Position numbers and translations under genes: made by a program
The notes under the pieces: generated by a model
The model's database searches: none
Told to the model about the DNA's origin: nothing
The model's input: the letters and a program-made list of their open reading frames with translations, nothing else
Shown: piece after piece, positions 22,002 through 32,300 of the stretch
Layout of the letters: every line of letters begins with the position of its first letter
Position numbering within the stretch: position 1 is the stretch's first letter
NCBI GenBank assembly: GCA_964036295.1
Contig: OZ038468.1
Location: forward strand, 17,920,683 to 17,984,682
Origin: Plumapathes pennacea
Taxonomy: Eukaryota > Cnidaria > Anthozoa > Antipatharia > Myriopathidae
Direction of reading: 5' to 3'
DNA: 64,000 bases

Positions 22002-23435
22002 CTAGTCGACTATCTCCCAGCTCTGGAAAACAAACCTAGTGCAACGAGATACATACTTTGCAAAGATAATAACGCAATAAAAGAACTGTGAAAGTAAAGC
22101 CATTCCCACAAGAAACAAAAATAGCAATGGAGTAATAGCCAGAAGTATGATTTCAATCCACTGAAACAGTTGTATGGTTTCCTCTTCCAGGTCGGAGTGC
22201 TGTGTACTGTTGGACAGAAACGCTGCCTGACTGAGGCTTTTTACGGCGATGATCACTAACCCAGTAAGCGAGAGGGTTTCTATGACGTTTAATTTCCAAT
22301 CTGCGAAAGGCTTCACCCACACGTGATGGCTGAGAGCGAAGACGCAAACGATGGACATGAAAGTCATGCGTGGCAAGGGATCGGGAATAACAACATACAG
22401 CACGATTAAGATTAAACGTCGAAGAACAAGAACGCCTTCCCAGTAAATTACACCGCAGCTGTTTCCCTCCAAACAGGGCTTCCGGAAGGGACCGTAAAGC
22501 ACTTCCAAGGTACACAACCTATTATCGTTCAAAGAGCCTTGGACCCGACGTACAGCACAAGTCTCATTGACATCTGGGTTTAAGCCAATTTCAAGTGCTC
22601 CAACGTCCTTTTTTCGGTTGCGAAGATGATTTATCGCCCAATACAGAAGGAGAGGGAGTGGTAGAACACATGCGCACAGAAACTGCACGGCCGACACCGA
22701 TCCTTTCATCAGCAGTTTTGTTCCAAAAACTAGGACCAAGCTAAAAGGAAACACAAAGCCGATCACAAGTATAATGCTTAGGATCTGCCACCAGTGCCCG
22801 ACGTAGCATTTGACATTCCCATCGTAGAAGGAGCGATACGTCGATTCTAGTTCAACACAATATGACATTTTCATAGTTGTGCTTGCCAGAGTGGAATAGC
22901 CAAGCAGGAACACCTCGACAATGGCCCCGAAGTAACGACCGGCTGGGGCGAAAATGGGACTTCTCTTTTTCAACTTGTTCAGTACTGCGTGAGCCAAGTA
23001 AACCAGTGCGATACAAAGTATGACAGAAAAGACTTGGGAAAAGTGAAGAATGAGCTTGTGGATTACTTTAAGCCCGACGACTGGGCAAATGAAGCCCGGC
23101 TTCTGAACGTTTAAGATTTTAAAATTAAACAAACCAATCAGTGGCACAATAACGCGCAGTTTTAAGAGAAGAAATGGGTTGTCAGAAATCATCAATAAAT
23201 CTGCCATCTGATAAAAGTAGAACAGCACTTTGATGTATCCTCCCCCTTGAGTTTCTGTTGTATCTTCGGGTACGCCGTCACTTTGTTTCACCCAGGGGAT
23301 CTTTCTTCGCAGAATCGACCAAAGTGGCGGCTTTTGTATCAGATAAACTGCAAATGCCAAGGAGAAAAGCATCGCTATTGGCCAGAACCAACAATCACGG
23401 CAGTCCTTCTCTGCTCTGCATTTGGCGGAAAGCAT
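22002..23435 (-). CDS. Truncated multi-pass receptor membrane domain, unit A2
   Basis: The best preserved truncated copy: 477 codons open from the junction ATG (MLSAKCRAEKDC) through all hydrophobic segments to a full-length C-terminus (FVFQSWEIVD). The signal peptide and ectodomain are missing, as in A1. Residues from TM1 (WFWPIAMLFSLAFAVYL) to the last segment align without gaps to the complete copy apart from the loop around NRKKDVGALEIG. If translated it would insert as a polytopic protein through its first hydrophobic segment. No evidence of expression can be seen. Confidence 0.6.
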   Translation of the reverse strand: MLSAKCRAEKDCRDCWFWPIAMLFSLAFAVYLIQKPPLWSILRRKIPWVKQSDGVPEDTTETQGGGYIKVLFYFYQMADLLMISDNPFLLLKLRVIVPLIGLFNFKILNVQKPGFICPVVGLKVIHKLILHFSQVFSVILCIALVYLAHAVLNKLKKRSPIFAPAGRYFGAIVEVFLLGYSTLASTTMKMSYCVELESTYRSFYDGNVKCYVGHWWQILSIILVIGFVFPFSLVLVFGTKLLMKGSVSAVQFLCACVLPLPLLLYWAINHLRNRKKDVGALEIGLNPDVNETCAVRRVQGSLNDNRLCTLEVLYGPFRKPCLEGNSCGVIYWEGVLVLRRLILIVLYVVIPDPLPRMTFMSIVCVFALSHHVWVKPFADWKLNVIETLSLTGLVIIAVKSLSQAAFLSNSTQHSDLEEETIQLFQWIEIILLAITPLLFLFLVGMALLSQFFYCVIIFAKYVSRCTRFVFQSWEIVD

Positions 23436-23450
23436 GAAAGTTTCTGAGTT

Positions 23451-24063
23451 TCAAAGTTCTAAATGACTGCCGCAGTGTTTTGGAGATAATTCTAAATTCT
23501 CCCATTTCGAGCGCCACACTAAGTTATATAATTTCACCCCCTGCCGCCTTGTAAATGGAGGGTTTTTAAAACACTAAGACTTATTCGAATACGCAGTTCA
23601 GCGAACGTGGAGGCCCACGGAAACGGTTCCGAACTTTCACACGCCAAAGTTGAGCAAATTATAAAATGTGACCCTGAGCCAGTTCTAGTACCTACTCCTG
23701 CAAAAGTAATTTTCACAAACTCGCGAGCTTACAGCTGCCTTGCTGCTTTAATTAATATTGCAACTATTTCTTCTGGTGCATGTCTGCTTGTGTTCGTTAT
23801 GTATTTATCACGTGACCACAACACCCTCAAAACATTTTTTTTAGTATTTTTAACACCAGAGATGAAATAACATACTCACTTTTTAGTCGAGTAGCAAACT
23901 CTCAACCTCGTTCCCAGGGCTCCGCGTGAGGAGCCCCCGAACTGTAGGATGCAGGCTGGAAATCTGCAAGATTCGTTTACTGTTTGGCGTTGCTTGGGAT
24001 CATTGGAAGTGTTTTAATGCATGACATTTTCCTTCTCCGTGGTGTGCCTCAACTTGAAGAGTT
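23451..24063. other. Unit leader without a convincing gene (B2)
   Basis: Near-identical to 7545-8157. Nothing coding is recognised. Confidence 0.45.
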
Positions 24064-24510
24064 ATGGCATAAAGCAAATACCCTGGGTGTCAGGGAGGTT
24101 ACTCGCTCTCGGAATCTCCAAGGGGCGTCGGCGAGATCAAGTTGCTGCGGGACCGCGGGACTGGCTGCGGGCGAGTCATCATGAGGCGGGACCAGATCAA
24201 TAAGCTCTGCGCTAACCATATCGTCGATGCAGACGCGGAGCCTAAACCTAACGTCGGCTCCGACCGCTCCTGGGTGTGGAACGCACTCGATTAGCCATAG
24301 GGCGATGCAAAACCAGAACAGCTTGCCGTAAGTTTCAAGAATCCAGACCTCGCTACCCGCTTTAAGGTCGTATTTGATGAGGTGAAGCAGCGCCGTTTGG
24401 AGAATAATAAAACTCCTTAAGCACCAGTCCTCGAAAAAGACTTTTCTCTAGGCGCGAGAGCGATGCTACAGATGGAACACCTGTCTCGTGTCTCTCTTCA
24501 CTCGGCTTTA
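24064..24510 (+). pseudogene. Ran-binding domain pseudogene, unit B2
   Basis: Same RanBD as in B1, with the two internal TAGs. In addition the third codon is TAA here (CAA in B1), one of the few differences between B1 and B2. Confidence 0.78.
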
Positions 24511-26540
24511 CCACGGGCGGAGGAGGGCTGGGGCGAGGCGGCGGCCGCGCAGCTCGGAGCTTCCGAGCCTGGCACCTAGCCATTATACGATTGTTACGAT
24601 TGCCAGGATACGAAACAAACAGACCAATCACAAAAATCGTAAATTGTTACGACGTGAGACAGTTCGGACCAATAGCAGAGTCATTTCACTATGCAGGAAC
24701 AATGGTGTAGCCCCGGCAACATAAATCGTTTATGCGGCTAGCTTGCAGATGTTTCATCTGAGGGTCGCTGTTTTGATCATGTACTTATCGAAGAAGATGT
24801 ATGTTAGTTCGATTGTAGAATGTTGAATCAAATGGATTGTCATTGTCTGCAGACTAGTTTAGTTGTGCAACACGGACTCACTTTAAAAGAGTGGAATCAT
24901 GGAACCATGGAAATAAAGTGAGTACTTCTAGTTTATTATAAATATGGCAATAATAGATAGATAGATAGATAGATAGATAGGTGGCTTGCAAATTTTTTTG
25001 CTGAAGATAACCACTCTAATCCACTGCACTTCACCAACTAACAACACTGGAAAAACCGATAACTGATAATGTAACTGTTTTGTCAAGTACAGTCGAACCT
25101 CGCTATTTCTAACTCGATTAATTTGAATTCCCCGTTATTTCGACGTCATGCCGAATCCCCTTGGATTTAGTTTTTCTTGCTGGTCTAAAGGAAGCGTAGT
25201 GACGTTTTTTTTAAATCAAAGACTGGCTCCTATCTTCTACCCTAGATGTTGAGCTAAAGCCTCGTTCATACGTCGCACAATCGTTAAGTTTACAGTTCAG
25301 GTCGTACTCTATTTTGCGTTTGTGTGGAGGTTCTGTTAATAATTAATTACTTGCATGTTAACACTTGTCATTTCACTATGGAAGGACAACCCAAGCTCCA
25401 TCAACATGTATCTGAGTGCGGTAAATTACTGGCTTTATTTCACCTCATATTTTAGTTCATACACTTCTTGAATGGTTGTGAAAATTTATGTTCTAGTCCG
25501 GAGGTATCAGGAAAATATCTTAATTGTTGTCAGTCTGAATAAGAGTTAGTAGAAATGAACGACAAATAATTAAACCGCGCACCTTCGGTTTTTAACTGTT
25601 TACAAAATAGTCATATAACATCTTATTCTATAGCTTAGTGTGTAACGGCGGACTGGAAGTTTTTACGAGTTGCTCAAGTTTTAAACTCGCCGATCATACA
25701 AATATACACTATACAAATACACTATACAAATTGCAAGATTACAAACTTAAAAAGTTATGTCGTGGCTGTATTATGAGGCCGGTGCATAAACGTCAGATTT
25801 TTTACTCTGGGTGATTCTGTATACTTTTTAATGATTTTGTAAACACAGGTACCTGTTATGCTGCGAGAAAACAGGTGAAATTAAGACCGCCTGCAGCAGT
25901 GTATCGGCTTGGCGCGGTAAATTACTGGCTTTATTTTACCTCATATTTTAGTTCATACACTTCTTGAATGGTTGTGAAAATTTATATTTGAGTCCGGAGG
26001 TATCAGGAAAATATCTTAACTGTTGTCAGCCCGAATAAGAGTTAGTATAGAAACGGACGATAAATAAACGCAACTTCGGTTTACTAATTGTTAACAAAAT
26101 ACTCATAAATAAACATCTTATTCCATAGTTTAGTGTGTAACAGCGGATTGGAAGTTTTTACGAGTTGCTCAAATTTTAAACTCGCCGATTTCCTACCTTG
26201 TCGGCAGATAGTTTAAATCTAACGACCTCATCCAGCCAAGAAATACCCTAAACTCGACAAAGGAGTTATTCGATAAATGGAATAAAAAAATGGTAACAGT
26301 GTCGTGGGGAGTTTCTTTCACTCAAATGTTCCATTTTCACACCGACGGTATAAACCCTTTCTTTGAGGAAAGAAAGTTGCATCCGCTGTTATACCTTCAT
26401 AAACTTTTGATGCATCGTTTAGAGTGGTACCCAGGTAGTAGGCATCTTGTTTCATAAAACCTGCCTTGTGATACCTCGTCAAACGGGAAATATCTAGCTC
26501 AGGCCTCGCAGCTCAGCCACACGGCCCGGTTGGATGCGCT
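24511..26540. other. Non-coding part of unit B2
   Basis: Near-identical to 8605-10634: GATA tract at 24952-24980, MITE fragment and the B-specific duplicated block. No gene is seen. Confidence 0.5.
25393..26206. repeat. B-specific direct duplication (B2 copy)
   Basis: Counterpart of 9487-10300 at exactly +15,906 bp. Confidence 0.85.
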
Positions 26541-27092
26541 TTGACTGGGACGACTGACTTCACCCTCCACAAAATGGCGTTCACAAAGGAATATGATTAC
26601 CTGTTCAGTGTATATTTTGAGGCCTTTGAGCCTTCCAACTGTGGGAACCATCGTTCACAGCCGTTGCTTGCAACAAATTCGTTTGTTCCCAACATAGAAA
26701 ACCTCGGAACAATCGGCATTAGCACCTATACAGTGCATAGCAAGGTGGTCAAACTGCTATACTGGACTAAAAGCAGGGAGTTTCAACCATACCACGCTCA
26801 AGCTCTGGTCTTGCTGTATGACACCGCCAACAGAGAAAGTTTTGATAAGATGGTTCGTTGGCTGGATCAAGCACCAAATAGTTCAGGAAAATACAAGATT
26901 CTAATTGGCAAGCGCGACAGCAACCAAGAACGTCAAGTGAGTTTTGAAGAAGGAAAAGATATCGCCGAGAGGAACAACATGGAGCAATTTTTCGAGGTCG
27001 ACATTCAAGATAAAGAAAATGTCGAACGTGCGATGAAGACCATGGCGAATGATTTGAAAAGAAAGCATGGAGATAAGACATTGATGCCTTGA
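26541..27092 (+). CDS. Rab-like pseudo-GTPase, unit B2
   Basis: The translated protein is identical to the B1 copy over 183 residues, as expected from the recent 15.9-kb duplication. The preferred start is the second Met at 26574 (MAFTKEYDYLF). G1, G3 and G4 are lost or altered as described for B1, and there is no C-terminal CC or CAAX. It is convergent with the complete receptor gene, whose 3' end lies about 2.3 kb to the right. Confidence 0.7.
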   Translation: MTGTTDFTLHKMAFTKEYDYLFSVYFEAFEPSNCGNHRSQPLLATNSFVPNIENLGTIGISTYTVHSKVVKLLYWTKSREFQPYHAQALVLLYDTANRESFDKMVRWLDQAPNSSGKYKILIGKRDSNQERQVSFEEGKDIAERNNMEQFFEVDIQDKENVERAMKTMANDLKRKHGDKTLMP

Positions 27093-28006
27093 CTTCGTGA
27101 CATTATGGGCGTAAAGGCGACAAACATTCTCCAGGATCGCACAAAAGCAATTGTTGCTAACATAGAAAACTTCGGACGCCCACACAGTATTTTCAGGCAC
27201 CTACAAATAGAATGTTTAGAAACCGTTTTCTTTTTCCTAATTTGTCGTTTTCCTTACCTTTAAAAAAATAGCACTTGTCAGCCTACTTCAGTGAGTTATT
27301 ATAAAAACACTTGGGAGATTGAAAGAACACTAAAGACATATCGAGGAAGTCGTGTTTTGCTATGTATCCTTCACTGTGTAAATTTCTTATTGTTATTCCG
27401 ATTCTGATTTTGATTCGTATACCAGTTACTTTTAAAGGAAGATAATTTAAGTTACTCTCAGCCTACTACACTGTTCGACTGTATGTTCAGGCACCTACAA
27501 ATAAAATGTTTAGAAACTCCGACATGTCTGAATTGTTTCTATAAAGAAATTAGCTACCAGAATCATCATATAATGCTATGACAGGACATAGAGAATCTCT
27601 TCTAATGGGCAAATCTTAACATTTGCACTACCATTTTGGCATTACTTTAACAAGCTCGCACCTCCTTTGGATGATGCTTCGGCAAAACACCAATCATGGT
27701 CAAAAGTTGTTGGGACGCTTCCCTTACGCACATCCAGAGCACAGTGTAAATCCGTACAACCCATGGGGTCCTATGATTTTTGTTTTCAAGTCCTTCCCCC
27801 TCCTCTCCATCCATTGTTGCCCCGTGGTGCAGCTATAAGCCGAACCACGCTCAACTACCCAACATTGAATGAGGGTGGGGGGGTAAACTTGAAATTGTCC
27901 CAATAATTTTGACCATGACTGTTGGCCTCACTATCACCACTGAAGGGATAATGGAATTAACACTGTGCCAACCAATGGCTATACTCATGGGGTTGTAATC
28001 ATGGAG
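27093..28006. other. Downstream flank of the Rab-like frame, unit B2
   Basis: Near-identical to 11187-12100. No gene is recognised. Confidence 0.45.
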
Positions 28007-28663
28007 ACGAATTTAGCCGACCTGTGGTATACCTTTTCAATTTGGTTGATGTTTGGTTTGAGGATTCCTTGCACTCTAGCATATTCCAACTGCGAACCTG
28101 ACACTTAATCTTTTGGAAGAATATTGAATGATTACAGTGCAGACGCACAGTGTGCCCCCAACTGGAATATTGTTTATCAATAACAGTCCCATCCCCAGTT
28201 GGACAATCATTGACTATATATTCCTAGAGTTGTAATCATGAAGACAAATTTTACCGACCTTTCCTGTACCATTTCAATTTGGTTGATGAAATAGAAAGTT
28301 TGTAAGTTTTGTTGATTTTGTTTGTAAGTTACATGATCTCGTGACCTTTCGTACGCTCTTCTTCGGTGGCATTGTTGGTTATTATTTTCAACAGAAACTA
28401 GGAATAAAATGGGATGCCGTGATCTATTTTTGTTTATAAATGTATAAACAGTTCGCACAACTTCCAGCTAAGCCGTTATACGTTTGTTTCTCAGTGGTCG
28501 CATCAGAACAACTGCTGTTAATTTATATCTTCGTCCGAGTTATCGTTTTCGCACATCACTATTTGGAGACTCGTTTTTTTAGTCGCATTGCTCTTCTTTG
28601 GAATAATTTACCACTTAGTAACCCGTCAGTCAGCAACCTGAATTCTATTTTAATATGCTGAAC
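28007..28663. mobile_element. Old LINE remnants (B2)
   Basis: Same remnants as at 12101-12757, at +15,906 bp. Confidence 0.6.
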
Positions 28664-29370
28664 ACTATGTTTGATACGGACACGCAGATCTTAGAATAAT
28701 GTGTGTCCTACTACTGTAGGACCATTGGAAGACCTTTCTGCTGTTGAGAATTTTAGTTAGCTATGTATATTTACAAACTTTTAAAATTGTCTTATCTTCC
28801 CGCAGTTCACTTCTATTACATTTTAATTTTTAACTTTTACACATGGTTACCCCCCTGGGTTTGTCTATGAGGCTACAATGGACTGGAGGACTTTGGACAA
28901 GTGATCACTGAGACGTTGTATCATATCATACAAGCCGTACTTTCTTACTTGCTCTAGGTCCCTTATAGCGAATAGTTTCAGTTTCAATTTCAGTTTATTT
29001 TTTGCCAACTGTCACACTAACGGTAATACACAAATAATAAGGCAGGGAAGCCCAAAAAGAAGCCCCCAGGCTTATAAAGTTTTGGGCTCCCTTTTACAAA
29101 ATAAATATGGCAAAACAGTCATGGCATACGGAAGTATTAATTATTGGCATATTGGTTACACTAGCATTTAAACAAAATAAGACATAATGTGAATAGTGGC
29201 TCAAGTAAGCGAAAAGAAATAGTTTTTCAATTGATATTGGAAGGATGACATATTTTTAGAATTGCGAATATTGAGGCTAAGAGTATTAAAGAATAATGGA
29301 GAATAATGGAGAATAGTAGACAACCGTCCGCTACGTATCAATTGGCGTTTTGACGGCATCGTCGGTCTGA
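28664..29370. other. 3' flank of the complete receptor gene
   Basis: Non-coding. A hairpin near 29045-29096 (GGGAAGCCCAAAA with TTTTGGGCTCCC) and a minus-strand AATAAA near 28993 lie 280-380 bp after the stop and may belong to the 3' UTR. Confidence 0.45.
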
Positions 29371-32300
29371 CTAATTGATTATCTCCCATCCCTGGAAAAC
29401 AATCCTAGTGCAACGAGATACATACTTTACAAAAATAATAACGCAATAAAAGAACTGTGAAAGTAAAGCCATTCCCACAAGAAACAAAAACAGCAATGGA
29501 GTAATAGCCAGAAGTATGATTTCAATCCACTGAAACAGTTTTATGGTTTCCTCTTCCAGGTCGGAGTGTTGTGTACTGTTGGACAGAAACGCTGCCTGAC
29601 TGAGGCTTTTTACGGCGATGATCACCAACCCAGTAAGCGAGAGGGTTTCTATGACGTTTAATTTCCAATCTGCGAAAGGCTTCACCCACACGTGATGGGT
29701 GAGGGCGAAGACACAAACAATGGACATGAACGTCATGCGTGGCAAGGGATCGGGAATAACAACATACAGCACGATTAAGATTAAACGTCGAAGAACAAGA
29801 ACGCCTTCCCAGTAAATTACACCGCAGCTGTTTCCCTCCAAACAGGGCTTCCGGAAGGGACCGTACAGCACTTCCAAGGTACACAACCTATTATCGTTCA
29901 AAGAGCCTTGGACCCGAGGAACAGCACAAGTCTCATTGACATCTGAGTTTAAGGTAATTTCAGATGCTCTAACGTCTTTTCGGTTGCGAAGATGATTTAT
30001 CGCCCAATACAGAAGGAGAGGGAGTGGTAGAACACATGCGCACAGAAACTGCACGGCCGACACCGATCCTTTCACCAGCAGTTTTGTTCCAAAAACTAGG
30101 ACCAGGCTAAAAGGAAACACAAAACCAATCACAAGTATAATGCTTAGGATCTGCCACCAGTGGCCGACGTAGCATTTGACATTCCCATCGTAGAAGGAGC
30201 GATACGTCGATTCTAGTTGAACACAATATGACATTTTCATAGTTGTGCTTGCCAGAGTGGAATAGCCAAGCAGGAACACCTCGACAATGGCCCCGAAGTA
30301 ACGACCGGCTGGGGCGAAAATGGGACTTCTCTTTTTCAACTTGTTCAGTACTGCGTGAGCCAAGTAAACCAGTGCGATACAAAGTATGACAGCAAAGACT
30401 TGGGAAAAGTGAAGAATGAGCTTGTGGATCACTTTAAGCCCGACGACTGGGCAAATGAAGCCCGGCTTCTGAACGTTTAAGATTTTAAAGTTAAACAAAC
30501 CAATCAGTGGCACAATAACGCGCAGTTTCAAGAGAAGCAATGGGTTGTCAGAAATCATAAGTAAATCCGCCATCTGATAAAAGTAGAACAGCACTTTGAT
30601 GTATCCTCCCCCTTGAGTGTCTGTTGTATCTTCGGGTACGCCGTCACTTTGTTTGAACCAGGGGATCTTCCTTCGCAGAATCGACCAAAGTGGCGGCTTT
30701 TGTATGAGGTAAACTGCAAATGCCAAGGAGAAAAGCATCGCTATTGGCCAGAACCAATAATCACGGCAGTCTTTCTCTGCTCTGCATTCAGCGGAGAACA
30801 AGGTTTCTGAGTATCCATGGCGACACTGCCCACAGAGAAAACCCTCTCGGTTGCCTTGACAACCGGTTCGCAAGTAAGTCTCGTTTTGGTATGGGCAGCT
30901 GACATTATGTCGTGGACAGCAGTAGCCAGCAGGACATTGCGCAAACGCAACTCTGCCTGGGTCCGAGATAATAGGATACCCCCAGTAGCCTGGCTTCGCG
31001 GCAATGTTATTTGTACAGTTGGCACCGTAGGGGCACGGAAGACAGCCGGTGACTCTTGGAAGAATAGTGTATTCCTGCGAGTTACAATGCTCACAGGAAT
31101 ACATGAAGGACTCTATCATCACATTAGGCTTATCGCAGTTTTTTGCCGTGTAATAGCTGTAGTAGGAATAGTTGGATTGTATTAGTCGATTGCCCAGGGG
31201 ACACTTGAATCTTGTAGCCTTATCCATAAAAACGTCGGAAGATGAAGAAACCATGACCAAGACATTGTTAGTTCCCGAAATTCCCCACTTAAATGTAACA
31301 TTTCTAAAGGATAACGGAGCAAAAGTGTCCGAATGAAGGAGAATATTACGTCCAAATTTCAGGCTATGGATGTTCCTTGGTTTGCTCGTTTGTAAAAAAG
31401 AAGTGTTCGTTAATGTCGCAGATGTGGAGCCACGTTCCAAAAACAAGTTCGAGAACATCTGTGAACTATAGTTGTTAAGAAAAACGCAGCCAGCTATCAC
31501 ATATTTTCCATTCTGAAGTTCCACCAAACTTGAGGAAGGCACATAATTGCCTTTGAAAAGTAGATCGTAAAAGTATACGTTACTTTGGTAAAGCCAACTT
31601 GAGCCGTCGCACGGGTTGTATTGGCTGCTTTGGTCGAACACAAGTTTTATCGCAGGAGCCAAAATAAAGTTGTTGATAAAAGTTACATTTCCCATATTTA
31701 CTGTTGTGTCTCCTTGGGAAACACTTTCCAGTTGGAAAAATGGAGTTGAGTGCTGGTTCTTGTTTTCACTAAAGAGGACGTTTTGGAACATTATGATGGC
31801 ACTGGTGCTTGGTGATAGGCTTAGCAACCATGCAAAATTAGCGTTGTCGACAAAATGTGAATTATAAACAAGGATATCTGTGAAACCGTTGCTAACATTT
31901 CCTCCTTCAGCTCGGGTTTCAATGTTGATGGCACCATTGCTGTTGTTTTTATAGATTAAAGATGTGAAGTTTATTTGAACTGTCGCCCCCATCACGACAC
32001 AAAACTCCATCGTTCCACTGTTCATGAAGTGGTCCGATATTTCAACTCCTGATAACGTAAGGTCTAACTGACCATACAGCGAAATGAACACAAGACCGTT
32101 AACAGAAGTATCACTGGTGTTTCGTCTGGAGGGGAAATTCCTGCTGAAGGTTGTGTCGGAAACCAAAATGTTCTGGCTGTAACCCGAAACAGTGTAGAGG
32201 GTCAATGTTCCATCAATTGCTGTATTTTCGACGAAAGAGCTGTTGCGAATAACGATCTGCAAAGACCGTGAAATGTCAAATGTTGCGACTCCTCCTCGCT

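Larger units (their letters stand above)
1..30805. repeat. Tandem array of A and B units (A1-B1-A2-B2), continuing off the left edge
   Basis: Four long units follow one another, with boundaries near 225, 7544, 14913 and 23450, where receptor sequence joins unrelated sequence at the same junction each time. Units carry the same ordered content: Ran-binding pseudogene, Rab-like frame, LINE remnants and receptor membrane domain. Two sub-types alternate. The A type has a pogo-like MITE near its start. The B type has an internal direct duplication of about 300 bp. Everything from about 6.9 to 13.9 kb recurs 15,906 bp further right with only scattered substitutions. The left edge of the window is inside a further B-type copy. 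Tandem duplication of an A+B pair is the simplest reading; a false duplication in the assembly is the alternative. Confidence 0.92.
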
